This document shows, one piece after another, positions 34,717 to 44,784 of a stretch of 60,960 nt of DNA. Both the position numbers and the translations under genes were made by a program. Source of the DNA: Flavobacterium palustre (lineage in GTDB: Bacteria; Bacteroidota; Bacteroidia; Flavobacteriales; Flavobacteriaceae); the NCBI RefSeq assembly GCF_014639535.1, contig NZ_BMGA01000011.1:251-61210 (forward strand), in the 5' to 3' direction. The notes beneath the pieces were generated by a model. The model did not search any database and had not been told where the DNA came from. It saw nothing but the letters and a program-made list of their open reading frames with translations. How positions within the stretch are numbered: the first letter of the stretch is position 1; each line of letters starts with the position of its first letter.

Positions 34717-35502
34717 TTAAAAGAAAAGTTCTTTTGTAATAATATAAATTCCCATTATCAATACAAACCAGCCAAAAACAGGTTTCAGTTTGCTGCCGTC
34801 TATTTTTTTAGAAAGAAGAATTCCAATAAACATTCCGATAAATGCCATAGACGAAATCAGTAAAAGAAAACCGTAATCAATAGGAGTGTTGAGGTATAAA
34901 TCGCCTGCAAAACCTATTGCTGAGTTAATAAAAATAATCAATAACGATGTTCCTACGGCTTGTTTCATAGGCAGGTTAGCAAAAAACAGTAAAGCAGGAA
35001 TAATCAAAAATCCTCCGCCAGCTCCAAGAAATCCGGTCACGATTCCTACTAAGGCACCAATAATAGCCAGTTGACCATAATTTATTTTATGGTTTGTTAT
35101 TTCGTTTTTGTTCTTTTTTATCATTGATATTGAAGCTCCAATCATTAAAATGGCAAAGACAATCATAATCAATAAGTCTTTAGAAACAGCATAAGAGGCA
35201 ATTGTAAACAGCGTGGAAGCAATTTTTGGAAAGATTACTTCTCTGATAATTAATATCGAAATCACAGAGGGTACAGCAAAGTACAATGCTGTTTTTAATT
35301 TCAGATTCCCTAATTTATAATGGCTGTAACCGCCATAAAATGCAGTGATTCCAACGATAAATAAAGAATAACTGGTAGCTAATTCAGGATTGATTTTGAA
35401 TAAATAAACTAAAATAGGTATCGTGAGAATAGATCCTCCGCTGCCAATTAATCCTAATGAAAGTCCAATAATAATGGATGCAAAATAACCTAAATATTCC
35501 AT
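34717..35502 (-). CDS. Sulfite exporter TauE/SafE family membrane protein
   Basis: The ATG at 35502 (MEYLGYFASIIIGLSLGLIGSGGSI) is favoured; the open frame extends to 35562 but its first 20 residues are not family-like. About 8 membrane helices and two G-rich repeats (LIGSGGSILTIPILVY and FLGAGGGFLIIPALLFFANL) are the TauE/SafE signature. It probably exports or imports a sulfur-containing or organic anion. It ends in hydrophobic ELFF. Next to a Crp/Fnr regulator on the same strand and a divergent rhodanese, a sulfur-related role is plausible. Confidence 0.88.
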   Translation of the reverse strand: MEYLGYFASIIIGLSLGLIGSGGSILTIPILVYLFKINPELATSYSLFIVGITAFYGGYSHYKLGNLKLKTALYFAVPSVISILIIREVIFPKIASTLFTIASYAVSKDLLIMIVFAILMIGASISMIKKNKNEITNHKINYGQLAIIGALVGIVTGFLGAGGGFLIIPALLFFANLPMKQAVGTSLLIIFINSAIGFAGDLYLNTPIDYGFLLLISSMAFIGMFIGILLSKKIDGSKLKPVFGWFVLIMGIYIITKELFF

Positions 35503-35573
35503 GTTGTAATTTTTTTTACAAAGGTTGGAACTATTTAGGCTAGCCACAGTAACATTTGTCACATGACTTATTT

Positions 35574-36209
35574 TTACATTTTTAATTCAATTTGGTTACG
35601 GTGTAAGTTGACTAAACCGCGTTGTTCCATTTTTTTTAATAATCGTGAAACTACTTCTCGGGAAGTGTTTAATTCAAGGGCTATTTCCTGATGTGATAAA
35701 TTGATTTCTTTGCAGCCACAGGCTTTGGCGTGACGTTTTAAGTAAAATTCTAATCGTTCGTCCATGGCTCTAAAAGCAATGTTGTCGATAACTTCCAGGA
35801 CTTCTTCAAATCGGGTGCGGTAGGTGTAAATCACAAATTCGTACCAGGAACGATGATTCATCATCCATTTATCCATCAGGTTGAGCGGAATGCTTATGGC
35901 TTCGACATCTTCAACTACCTTAGCGGTAATTTGGCTTGTTTGATTTTTTGTTGAACAAATTAGCGAAATAGCACAGGCCTGTCCGGGTTGTAAATAGTAC
36001 ATTAAAAATTCTTCACCATCTTCGCCTTCACGATAAATTTTTAATTGTCCTTTGAGAATTAAAATAGTGTTTTTGATGTATTGTCCTGTCCGCATAATAA
36101 CATCTCCTGCTTTAAAATATTGATAACTGGAGTTGGCTTCAATTTCCTGAATGAGTTCATTGGAGAAATTAGGAAAGGCATTTTTTATGGTGATTGTTTC
36201 TTCTGACAT
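35574..36209 (-). CDS. Crp/Fnr-family transcriptional regulator
   Basis: The 211-residue protein has a cyclic-nucleotide-type sensor fold (YFKAGDVIMRTGQYIKNTILILKGQLKIYREGEDGEEFLMYYL) and a C-terminal helix-turn-helix (LSHQEIALELNTSREVVSRLLKKMEQRGLV, ~163-192). There is no N-terminal Cys cluster, so it is not an Fe-S Fnr; Cys residues (CSTKN, CGC) are scattered. It lies 72 bp upstream of the TauE/SafE start on the same strand, so likely co-transcribed, and divergent from the rhodanese gene. Confidence 0.88.
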   Translation of the reverse strand: MSEETITIKNAFPNFSNELIQEIEANSSYQYFKAGDVIMRTGQYIKNTILILKGQLKIYREGEDGEEFLMYYLQPGQACAISLICSTKNQTSQITAKVVEDVEAISIPLNLMDKWMMNHRSWYEFVIYTYRTRFEEVLEVIDNIAFRAMDERLEFYLKRHAKACGCKEINLSHQEIALELNTSREVVSRLLKKMEQRGLVNLHRNQIELKM

Positions 36210-36535
36210 GATGGTAAAATTTTAGGCTACATCTTAATAATATGATGGATTTTTATGCAAAATAATAAGACTTTGGTAAAAGTAATTAAAAAAACGAGAC
36301 ATTTATTAGTTGATATGCTAAGAATAGTTGTCTGAAAATAAAAATAGCAGATTGAAGATATTGCATTTCTAAAGGGAATAACGCATTGTTTTTTAACAAA
36401 AAATTAAGTGATTGTAAAATTTGTTGATTATTATAAGTTCACTAAAACGTTTTCTTTAAAATATTCTCTAAATCAAATTACAGGAACCGTTTTTTTATAA
36501 AAACATCGTATTTTTACAAAAAACACAACATAATT
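36210..36535. other. Divergent intergenic region, Crp/Fnr and rhodanese
   Basis: AT-rich DNA with no gene. It should hold the promoters of both genes. A Crp-type palindrome with TGTGA/TCACA could not be found by eye. Confidence 0.5.
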
Positions 36536-36847
36536 ATGAATTTAACACAAGAAGATTGGATTGCTCAACTCGAAGAAGATGAGAATGCAGTAATTTTAGA
36601 TGTCAGAACAGAAGACGAATGTGACGAAGGAATTATTCCTAATGCTATCAATATTGATATTCATAAAGGTCAGGGTTTTATTTCTGAAATTGAGAAATTA
36701 GACAAAAGTAAAAATTACTATGTCTATTGTCGTTCTGGTGCCAGAAGCGCAAAAGCATGCGAAATCATGAATGAATTAGGATTTGAAAATGCCTATAACT
36801 TATTGGGAGGTATGTTAGATTGGGATGGAGAAGTTGTTGCTCCCTAA
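36536..36847 (+). CDS. Rhodanese-like domain protein
   Basis: The 103-residue single-domain protein has the active-site loop YVYCRSGARSAKACEIM (Cys near residue 66), and VILDVRTEDECDEGIIPNAINIDI upstream. The Cys carries persulfide during sulfur transfer. No signal peptide, so cytoplasmic. Downstream gapN starts 43 bp later and could be co-transcribed. Confidence 0.92.
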   Translation: MNLTQEDWIAQLEEDENAVILDVRTEDECDEGIIPNAINIDIHKGQGFISEIEKLDKSKNYYVYCRSGARSAKACEIMNELGFENAYNLLGGMLDWDGEVVAP

Positions 36848-36889
36848 TCACTAATACATTTTTAACACTAACTAAAATATTAAAACCAG

Positions 36890-38470
36890 ATGAATTCAAT
36901 TCCGGAAGAGTTTAAGATAAAAACATTATTACACCAGGATACTTATTTAGTTGATGGAGAGTTAAAAAAATGGACAGGAAAAACAACTGAGGTTTATTCT
37001 ACCATTTCTTCTACCGAGGAATATGCGCCTACTTTATTAGGAACTATTCCGTTTATGGGCGAGGAAGAAGCTAGAGAAGTAGTTGCATCTGCAAGCAAGG
37101 CTTTTAATCACGGTCAGGGTTTATGGCCAACAATGAAAGTAGCTGATCGTATCAAGTGTATGGAAAATTTCGTTACCCAGATGAAAACGACACGTCAGGA
37201 AGTAGTGAAGTTATTAATGTGGGAAATTGGAAAAACTTTAGGCGATTCTGAAAAGGAATTTGACAGAACGGTAGATTACATTTATGATACTATCGAACAT
37301 TACAAACAATTAGACCGCAGTAATGCCCGTTTTACAAAAAGTCAGGGTGTAAATGCGATGATCCGCAGAGGACCAATAGGAGTTGTATTGTGTTTAGGAC
37401 CTTATAATTATCCTTTGAATGAAACATTTTCATTATTGATTCCTGCCTTGATTATGGGTAACCCGGTGATTTTTAAGCCAGCTAAAAACGGAGTATTGTT
37501 GATTTCTCCATTATTAGAGGCTTTTAAAACGAGTTTCCCAAAAGGAGCCATCAATATTGTTTATGGTAGAGGAAGAGAAATTGCTTCTCCAATTATGAAA
37601 TCAGGAGTGGTAGATATTCTGGCTTTAATTGGAAACAGTAAATCAGCTATTGCATTGCAGGATCAACATCCTAATAAAAACAGATTGCGTTTGGTATTAG
37701 GATTAGAGGCTAAAAATCCTGCTATTATTTTACCGGATGCCGACTTGGATTTGGCAATTTCTGAGTGTATCACTGGTACTTTATCTTTCAATGGACAACG
37801 TTGTACAGCGTTGAAAGTATTGTATGTTCACGAATCGATTGCTGAAGAATTTAATAAAAGATACTCGGCTGCTGTTGATGCTTTGGTTTTTGGAAATCCT
37901 TGGGACAAATCAGTTTCACTGACACCACTGCCTGAAACCGAAAAACCGGCTTATATTCAAGGTTTGATTGATGATGCTACTGCTAAAGGAGCTTCAATCA
38001 TTAATGCTAAAGGAGGGCAAATTTCCGAAAATTATATTTTCCCGGCGGTTTTATTTCCTGTGAACAAAGAAATGCGTGTGTATCATGAAGAGCAATTTGG
38101 ACCAGTTGTGCCAATTATGACTTTTAAAGATATTCAGGAGCCTTTGAATGATATGGCTGAATCTAATTATGGTCAGCAAGTAAGTTTATTTGGTAAAAAC
38201 ATAACGACTCTTGCTCCGCTTATTGATGCTTTAGTAAATTTAGTGTGCAGGGTAAACCTAAACAGTTCTTGTCAGCGTGGACCGGATGTGTATCCGTTTA
38301 CAGGACGTAAAGATTCTGCGGTAGGAACATTGAGTGTTTTTGATGCCTTGCGTTCATTTTCTATTAGAACATTTGTAGCGTCTAAAGACAATGCTTATAA
38401 TAACGAAATTCTGCAAGAATTATTGAATAGTAAAGAATCTAACTTTATTAATACAGATTATATCTTGTAG
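36890..38470 (+). CDS. gapN: NADP-dependent glyceraldehyde-3-phosphate dehydrogenase (aldehyde dehydrogenase family)
   Basis: The 526-residue enzyme oxidises glyceraldehyde 3-phosphate to 3-phosphoglycerate without making ATP but yielding NADPH. Motifs: [33 protein letters not shown], catalytic [19 protein letters not shown], and the GapN-typical C-terminal stretch [23 protein letters not shown] bidirectional terminator follows. Confidence 0.92.
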   Translation: MNSIPEEFKIKTLLHQDTYLVDGELKKWTGKTTEVYSTISSTEEYAPTLLGTIPFMGEEEAREVVASASKAFNHGQGLWPTMKVADRIKCMENFVTQMKTTRQEVVKLLMWEIGKTLGDSEKEFDRTVDYIYDTIEHYKQLDRSNARFTKSQGVNAMIRRGPIGVVLCLGPYNYPLNETFSLLIPALIMGNPVIFKPAKNGVLLISPLLEAFKTSFPKGAINIVYGRGREIASPIMKSGVVDILALIGNSKSAIALQDQHPNKNRLRLVLGLEAKNPAIILPDADLDLAISECITGTLSFNGQRCTALKVLYVHESIAEEFNKRYSAAVDALVFGNPWDKSVSLTPLPETEKPAYIQGLIDDATAKGASIINAKGGQISENYIFPAVLFPVNKEMRVYHEEQFGPVVPIMTFKDIQEPLNDMAESNYGQQVSLFGKNITTLAPLIDALVNLVCRVNLNSSCQRGPDVYPFTGRKDSAVGTLSVFDALRSFSIRTFVASKDNAYNNEILQELLNSKESNFINTDYIL

Positions 38471-38497
38471 TACTAACTAAAACAAACTAAAAACAAG

Positions 38498-38533
38498 AAA
38501 ACCGTCCCGATTATTTTCGAGACGGTTTTTTTT
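38498..38533. terminator. Bidirectional terminator between gapN and the Nudix regulator gene
   Basis: AAACCGTC (38498-38505) pairs with GACGGTTT (38521-38528), extended by CGA/TCG across a mismatch, with T-run on the plus side and A-run on the minus side. Confidence 0.8.
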
Positions 38534-38561
38534 ATGGAATTTTGTTATTGGAATTTTAAAG

Positions 38562-39251
38562 TTAGAGGTTTAATACAAAGTGGTTCAATAATTTGGCATC
38601 GTATTTTTCTTTGTCAAACATATAAAGAAAAGAGCCTTTTCGGGATGATAGCATGTCTTTTTCATTGAGTTTGACTAAAATATCTAAAGAATTGATTTTG
38701 CTGATAAAATTACGCTTGTCTAATTCTTTGTCTAAGATAGCTTCATATAATTCGAGCAATTGACGCATGGTAAATTTTTCAGGCAAAAGCTCAAATCCTA
38801 CCGGTTTTGTTGAAGTTCTGTAGCGTAATCTTCTGATAGCGTGGGCAACCATTTCGTCGTGATCAAAAATTAATTTGGGCATTTTTGATATATTAAACCA
38901 TTCGGCATGGTAGTTCCGAATTAGTTCTGTATTGTGATTTTCAATATTGATAAGTGCATAATAGGCTACCGAAATGGTTCTTTCTTCAGGATCTCTGTCC
39001 ACTTCACTGTAAGCATAAAATTGTTCCATATAGATGTTTTGCAATCCTGTATAATGATTCAAAACCCGTATAGCGGCATCATTTAAAGACTCACTTTTCT
39101 TTAAAAATCCTCCCATTAAAGACCATTTTCCTTTTTCGGGTTCAAAATCCCGTTTGATTAACAGGATTTTTAATCCTTCTTTGTCAAAACCAAAAATGAT
39201 ACAATCAACTGATAATAAGACTTTGTCTTCGGTGCTATAATTATTTAACAT
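38562..39251 (-). CDS. araR: AraR-like Nudix-domain transcriptional regulator
   Basis: The 229-residue protein has an N-terminal Nudix fold (VDCIIFGFDKEGLKILLIKR, GKWSLMGGFLKKSESLNDAAIRVL) and a C-terminal winged helix (PEKFTMRQLLELYEAILDKELDKRNFISKI). The Nudix box has lost the catalytic REUxEE glutamates (IRVLNHYTG), as expected for a sensor rather than a hydrolase. Nudix-type AraR in Bacteroides senses arabinose and represses araBAD-type genes. Location next to the arabinan locus supports that name; the homologue relation is inferred from fold and context. Confidence 0.8.
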   Translation of the reverse strand: MLNNYSTEDKVLLSVDCIIFGFDKEGLKILLIKRDFEPEKGKWSLMGGFLKKSESLNDAAIRVLNHYTGLQNIYMEQFYAYSEVDRDPEERTISVAYYALINIENHNTELIRNYHAEWFNISKMPKLIFDHDEMVAHAIRRLRYRTSTKPVGFELLPEKFTMRQLLELYEAILDKELDKRNFISKINSLDILVKLNEKDMLSSRKGSFLYMFDKEKYDAKLLNHFVLNL

Positions 39252-39447
39252 CTTAGTTGTTTATTTTGGGGTAAATATACTTACTTATAAAAAAGTATCA
39301 TAATTAATATTAGGATGAATGCTTAGTGATTTTTTAAAGAAATCGTTGTGTTTTTCTAAAAACCATTTGAATTCTGTATTAATTAACACAAAACAATGCC
39401 TAAAAACTTTTATTTTTTAAAGGTATAAAATTAAAATTTGAGAACAA

Positions 39448-40023
39448 TTATCCAAACATCAAAAACAGATAAATATTTGTGTTTTCTCCTAATGAATTAC
39501 GCAATATTGAATAGGCTTTACTCATGTGTGCTTCTACTGATTTGATAGATAGGTTTTTATACTCGGCAATTTCAATATTAGTGAGTCCTTCTTCTTTACT
39601 TAGTAAAAAGATTTCCTTACATTTAGGAGGGAGATTTTGAATTTCTTTTTTGACTAACTTTATGATACGTTCCAGTGAATGTTCATCCTCATTTTCTACT
39701 ATAGCATTAAGAGCATCAATATATTTTTTTTCCAAAGGGTAAACCGCTTTTTGGCTTCGGTACTGATCAATAAACTCATTATAAACAGATTTATATAAAA
39801 AACTAATAAGTACAAAGTCCTCTTTTAGATTTTCGCGTTTGTTCCAAATGCGCATAAATACATTTTGAACAATATCTTCGGATAAACTGCGATCATGAGT
39901 AAAATTGTAAGCATAAACACATAGTTTATGGTGGTACGTATTTACCAAATAAGTATATGCTTTGGGATCTCCAGTTTTTAAAGCATGAATAAGTTGGATG
40001 TTGTCAGAATAAACCTCTTGCAT
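39448..40023 (-). CDS. ECF-type RNA polymerase sigma factor (SusC/D-linked)
   Basis: The 191-residue sigma-70-like protein has region 2 (AYTYLVNTYHHKLCVYAYNF...EDIVQNVFMRIW) and region 4 (LPPKCKEIFLLSKEEGLTNIEIAEYKNLSIKSVEAHMSKA). It is divergent from the FecR-type anti-sigma factor, 109 bp away. In Bacteroidota such pairs switch on SusC/D and enzyme genes after the outer-membrane receptor senses its glycan. This one likely controls the arabinan uptake locus. Confidence 0.9.
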   Translation of the reverse strand: MQEVYSDNIQLIHALKTGDPKAYTYLVNTYHHKLCVYAYNFTHDRSLSEDIVQNVFMRIWNKRENLKEDFVLISFLYKSVYNEFIDQYRSQKAVYPLEKKYIDALNAIVENEDEHSLERIIKLVKKEIQNLPPKCKEIFLLSKEEGLTNIEIAEYKNLSIKSVEAHMSKAYSILRNSLGENTNIYLFLMFG

Positions 40024-40132
40024 TGGGGGAAAAAGAAATAATTAGCTTAATTTTTATGCAATGTATAAAAAAAAATATAAAAAAGTTAGGGTAGTGTAAA
40101 ATCAACACGTATTAATAGAAAATAGTATCGCA

Positions 40133-41299
40133 ATGATAAGTAACAGAATTGAAAATATAATTGCCAAATTTTTAACCAGTCAGGCTTCAGCATCCGAGTT
40201 GAGTGAGTTAGAATTGTGGATTGAAGATGCCAATAATCTTGAAATGTTTAATCGGTATGTCAAAATTAATTATGCAATTGAATATAATATGAAAGAATTT
40301 GATTCGTATGGAGTAAAAAGTAAATTGCAGGAAGCATTTGCCAGAGAAAATAAAGAAAGGAAGCTTAAAAAGTTACGTAAAATTATTTATTACTCGGCTG
40401 CGGCAGTTGTTTTAGGAATAGTAACTACAACTTATTTCTACAGATTAGGTTTATTTGATAAGCCTGTAGCAACTCCGGTAGTAGTGAAAAATACTATTGA
40501 AGCAGGAACCGATAAAGCTATATTAACTCTAGAAGACGGATCGGCTGTTGTATTGGAAAAAGATAAAACCTATCAAAAAAACAACGTAGTCAGCAATGGT
40601 AAAGAATTAGTTTATGATAGTAAGAATAAGACCCAATCAGCTTTAGTATATAATTATTTGACGATTCCAAGAGGAGGTCAGTTTCAAATAAAATTATCTG
40701 ATGGAACAAAAGTTTGGTTAAACTCAGAAACTAAATTAAAATTTCCGGTAGCTTTTAAGGAAGGAAGCACACGTCAGGTAGAATTAGTTTACGGTGAAGC
40801 TTTTTTTGATGTATCACCAAGTTCTGAACACAACGGAGCAAAATTTAAAGTATTGAATAAAAGTCAGGAAGTGGAGGTTTTGGGTACAGAGTTTAATATA
40901 AAAGCTTATGAAGATGAAGATAAAATTTATACCACATTAGTAGAAGGAAAAGTTGCTGTAAGCAATTCAAATTCTAAAAAACATTTAATTCCTAATCAGC
41001 AATCAATTGTTAACCTTAAGAATGGAAATATGGCTGTTAATCCAATTGATGCTTATAATGAAGTATTGTGGACAAAAGGAATTTTTAGCTTTAAGGGCAA
41101 AAGTTTAAAAGAAATTATGAACGTAATGTCCCGCTGGTATGACTTTCAGGTGGTGTTCCAAAATCCGGAACTGGAGAAAGTTAAATTCAATGGAGTACTG
41201 AGTAAAAACGATAATATAAAAGAAATCCTGTCAATAATTAAGAAAACTAACTTTATAAATGAATATGAGATAAAAGACCAGAAAATTATAATAAAATAA
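40133..41299 (+). CDS. FecR-family anti-sigma factor
   Basis: The 388-residue inner-membrane protein has a cytoplasmic N-terminus for binding the sigma factor (1-80), one transmembrane helix (IIYYSAAAVVLGIVTTTYFYRL, ~83-104), a periplasmic FecR domain (LTIPRGGQFQIKLSDGTKVWLNSETKLKFPVAF...GEAFFDV) and a C-terminal domain (FSFKGKSLKEIMNVMSRWYDFQVVFQ; DUF4974). It relays the signal from the SusC STN domain. It is followed after 95 bp by susC with a hairpin in between. Confidence 0.92.
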   Translation: MISNRIENIIAKFLTSQASASELSELELWIEDANNLEMFNRYVKINYAIEYNMKEFDSYGVKSKLQEAFARENKERKLKKLRKIIYYSAAAVVLGIVTTTYFYRLGLFDKPVATPVVVKNTIEAGTDKAILTLEDGSAVVLEKDKTYQKNNVVSNGKELVYDSKNKTQSALVYNYLTIPRGGQFQIKLSDGTKVWLNSETKLKFPVAFKEGSTRQVELVYGEAFFDVSPSSEHNGAKFKVLNKSQEVEVLGTEFNIKAYEDEDKIYTTLVEGKVAVSNSNSKKHLIPNQQSIVNLKNGNMAVNPIDAYNEVLWTKGIFSFKGKSLKEIMNVMSRWYDFQVVFQNPELEKVKFNGVLSKNDNIKEILSIIKKTNFINEYEIKDQKIIIK

Positions 41300-41309
41300 G
41301 AAATAAAAA

Positions 41310-41352
41310 GGGGAATAAAGTAATACCTGGACAGTAGCCTACTTTATCCCCT
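41310..41352 (+). other. Hairpin between fecR and susC
   Basis: GGGGAATAAAGTA (with a bulged A) pairs with TACTTTATCCCC (ending 41352), enclosing ~17 nt. It may attenuate or stabilise the mRNA between the low-copy anti-sigma and high-copy receptor genes. Confidence 0.6.
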
Positions 41353-41394
41353 AATGAGATTATTAATTAACATTTAACCAATAAACACAAATAT

Positions 41395-44300
41395 ATGAAA
41401 ATTGAATTTACTAACCATTTTTTCTTTTTTAAGAGAAAATTTTTACTAACCAGTATGAAAGCTTTTATATTGTTTTTTTGTACGACTGCTTTTAGTTTTT
41501 CGTCAACTAATGTTTTTACGCAGAATGTAAAAATTGTTGTTGATAAAGATAAAGTTGTAACTATTGATGAAGTTTTTGACCTTTTAAGGGAGCAAACCAA
41601 TTTTACCTTTATCTATCAGGAAGATATGTTTAAAAATGCACCTAAAGTAAAACTGAAAAAAGGAACAATTAGTGCCAATAAATTACTCACCGAGAGCCTT
41701 TCGAATGAAGGTTTTAATTATGAACTTACCGGAAAAAATAAAATTATAATTACCAAAGCCAAAGCAGAAGAAAAACCGCAACAGAAAAAAAAGGTCTCGG
41801 GAATTATTAATAGTGCTGAAGGTTTACCCATTCCGGGAGTAAATATTTTGATAAAAGGTTCTACACTTGGTGTGCAATCAGATTTTGAAGGAAAATTTGC
41901 TATTGATGTTGATGGACCTAACACAGTATTGGTAATTTCCTATATAGGTTATGTAAACCAGGAAATTACAGTAGGAAATCAAACCAACATTACAGTTAAA
42001 CTTTTAGAAGATTACGCTAAGTTAGAAGAAGTTGTTGTAGTGGGTTATGGAACACAAAAGAAATCCGATTTAACAGGTTCTGTTTCTGTTGTAAATGTTG
42101 AAAGTGCTAAAAAGACAGTAACTTATGATGTTGCTAAAATGTTACAAGGTCAGGCACCGGGTGTAAGTGTGCAATCTTCAGGAGAACCGGGCGGATTTGT
42201 AAATATTAAGATCAGAGGGGTGAATTCCTTTAGTAACAACAATCCATTATTTGTTATTGATGGAGTGATTGTAGATTCTCCATTTGATTTTGCTCCGGGC
42301 GATATCGAGTCGATGCAAGTTTTAAAAGACGCATCATCAGCAGCTATTTATGGAGTTCGTGGTGCTAATGGAGTAGTGATTATTACTACCAAAAAAGGAA
42401 AAGTTGGTGCGATGGAAATTAAATACAAATCGCTTTACGGAGTTCAAAATGTAGCCAAAGAATGGTCAGTAACCGATAGAGTAGGTTATCAAACCATTAC
42501 TTCGGCTGCTGAAAGAAATGATGGTTTGGGAGTAGCACCGGGAAATGATCCTACAAGTCCTTTTTATATTAATAATGTAAATACCAATTGGCAAAGAGAA
42601 GCTTATGGGACAGGTACAATTCAAAATCATTCACTTACATTTAATGGTGGTGCAGAATATCTGGGGTACAATCTGAATGTGGATTATTTCAAAAACACTT
42701 CTTATTTAGAGACTCCACAAGATTACGAAAGGTATTCTATGAATTTGAATTTGCATGGTAAAAAAGGAAAATTCAAATACGGTTCAAAAATAGCTTATAC
42801 GGAATCAGACAAAGAATCATTTAACAGCTGGGTGGGAGAATCAGCTATTCAGGCTTTAGTAACAGCCATTCCTACAATGCCGGTATATGATGACAACTGG
42901 TTAGGCGGTTATGGAGGTACATATAGTGATACTCAGCGAGCCATTTCGCTGAATGTTATAGGATACAATAATTTAATTTCTAATACAGGAAAAAGAAACC
43001 ATTTTATTGGAGACATCTGGGGAGAATTGGAAATTTTAAAAGGATTAAAATACAAACTGGATGTTAGTTATGATAAATTACATTGGTTTGACCGAAGATA
43101 TACTCCGGAATTTGAATTGGGATGGTATTATAGAGTTCCAAGTACCAGAGCAACTCTTAATATTGCTACCGGAAATCAAATCAAAACCTTTGTAAATAAC
43201 ATTCTTACTTATAATGTAAGTTTAGGAAAACACAATATTGATGCTTTAGTTGGATCTATCGACGAAAGAAATAATCATTACAACCATTTTTCTTCAGGTG
43301 TTGGTTACGATGCTACTGATATTAAAAAATTACAATTTGCTGATAACACAAATACCAATGAATACGAATATACTATTACCGGAAAATCCTATATCAGCAG
43401 ACTGAATTACGGTTTTGACGATCGTTATTTGCTTACGGCTAACTTTAGACAGGACAAAACCTCTTTATTCAGTCAAAAAAACAATTCGGCTAATTTCTAC
43501 TCTTTTTCAGGAGCCTGGAAATTGAGTAATGAAAAGTTCATTCATTTACCGGAATGGATTAGCAATGTGAAGTTAAGAGGAGGATACGGAATTATAGGAA
43601 ACAATACGATTCCGCAATATTTCTTCGCTACCACGATGAACGGTTTTGCCAGCTATAATTTCAATAACGAATTAGCTCCCGGTTCAACAGTTGTGAATGC
43701 TTTAGACCCAAATGTACATTGGGAAGAAACGAAAACAACCAATGTGGCGCTTGAATTAGGAATGTTTGACAATGATTTGCAGTTTACAGCAGAGTATTTT
43801 ATTAAAAAATCAAATGATTTATTGATTAGAGTTCCTTTGCCTTTTTCTTCAGGAGCATTTCCTGCAGATATTACAACTAATGCCGGAGCTGTAGAAAACA
43901 GAGGGCTTGAATTCTCGTTGATGTATAACAATAACAAAAATGAATTCAAATACAGCATTGCGGCTAATATTGGTACTTTAAAAAACAAAGTAACACAAAT
44001 TGGTTTTTCTGAAAATGGAAATCCTATACCGGGTCTTGCCGCTATGACAGAAGTAGGAAGATCTATAGGTGAAATTTATGCTTATGAAACAGATGGAATT
44101 TTTCAATCTCAGGCAGAAATTGATGCAGCACCTTCACAAACAAACGTACAAGTAGGAGATATAAAATTCAAAGATCAATTAACAGTAGATGCTGATGGAG
44201 ATGGTGTTATGGATGCAGCAGATGGAGTTATAACAGATAGAGACAGAGTATTTCAGGGAGTTACGATACCTAAATACAATTATGGTATCAATTTGACTGC

Positions 44301-44754
44301 ATCATACAAAAACTGGAATGCAAGTATGTTTTGGCAGGGAAGTGGCGGAAACAAAGTATTTAATGGTTTGTACCGTGACTTGATGATTGGAAAATATGGA
44401 AACCATCATACTGATATGTTAGATTACTGGACTCCAACAAATACTGATACTAATGTACCGCGTCCTTCAATAGAGGATCGTAATGCTAACGGAAGGGATT
44501 CGAATCGCTTTATAGAAAGTGGAAACTATATCAAATTACAAACAGCTGAGATTAGTTATACTATTCCGGTAAGTAAGAACAGTTTTATTCAAAACGCAAG
44601 AGTATATGCTAATGGACAAAATTTATGGATTATTTCTAAATACCGTGGTTATGATCCAGATTTCATCAGCGATGGATTGTTCTCAAGAGGATATGACGGA
44701 GGTTCTTTCCCTAATCCAAGAACAATTTCTTTGGGTATTGAAGTAAATTTCTAA
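41395..44754 (+). CDS. SusC/RagA-family TonB-dependent receptor with STN signalling domain
   Basis: The 1119-residue outer-membrane receptor has a signal sequence (AFILFFCTTAFSFSS), then an STN secretin/TonB N-domain (VVTIDEVFDLLREQTNFTFIY..., ~50-115), which signals to FecR, a carboxypeptidase-regulatory-like domain (KVSGIINSAEGLPIPGVNIL...), a plug with the SusC signature LEEVVVVGYGTQKKSDLTGS, and a 22-strand barrel ending in the aromatic SLGIEVNF. It imports arabinan oligosaccharides with the SusD lipoprotein encoded 30 bp downstream. Confidence 0.93.
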   Translation: MKIEFTNHFFFFKRKFLLTSMKAFILFFCTTAFSFSSTNVFTQNVKIVVDKDKVVTIDEVFDLLREQTNFTFIYQEDMFKNAPKVKLKKGTISANKLLTESLSNEGFNYELTGKNKIIITKAKAEEKPQQKKKVSGIINSAEGLPIPGVNILIKGSTLGVQSDFEGKFAIDVDGPNTVLVISYIGYVNQEITVGNQTNITVKLLEDYAKLEEVVVVGYGTQKKSDLTGSVSVVNVESAKKTVTYDVAKMLQGQAPGVSVQSSGEPGGFVNIKIRGVNSFSNNNPLFVIDGVIVDSPFDFAPGDIESMQVLKDASSAAIYGVRGANGVVIITTKKGKVGAMEIKYKSLYGVQNVAKEWSVTDRVGYQTITSAAERNDGLGVAPGNDPTSPFYINNVNTNWQREAYGTGTIQNHSLTFNGGAEYLGYNLNVDYFKNTSYLETPQDYERYSMNLNLHGKKGKFKYGSKIAYTESDKESFNSWVGESAIQALVTAIPTMPVYDDNWLGGYGGTYSDTQRAISLNVIGYNNLISNTGKRNHFIGDIWGELEILKGLKYKLDVSYDKLHWFDRRYTPEFELGWYYRVPSTRATLNIATGNQIKTFVNNILTYNVSLGKHNIDALVGSIDERNNHYNHFSSGVGYDATDIKKLQFADNTNTNEYEYTITGKSYISRLNYGFDDRYLLTANFRQDKTSLFSQKNNSANFYSFSGAWKLSNEKFIHLPEWISNVKLRGGYGIIGNNTIPQYFFATTMNGFASYNFNNELAPGSTVVNALDPNVHWEETKTTNVALELGMFDNDLQFTAEYFIKKSNDLLIRVPLPFSSGAFPADITTNAGAVENRGLEFSLMYNNNKNEFKYSIAANIGTLKNKVTQIGFSENGNPIPGLAAMTEVGRSIGEIYAYETDGIFQSQAEIDAAPSQTNVQVGDIKFKDQLTVDADGDGVMDAADGVITDRDRVFQGVTIPKYNYGINLTASYKNWNASMFWQGSGGNKVFNGLYRDLMIGKYGNHHTDMLDYWTPTNTDTNVPRPSIEDRNANGRDSNRFIESGNYIKLQTAEISYTIPVSKNSFIQNARVYANGQNLWIISKYRGYDPDFISDGLFSRGYDGGSFPNPRTISLGIEVNF

Positions 44755-44784
44755 TAGCTGTAAATTAATTTAAAACGAATCAAA

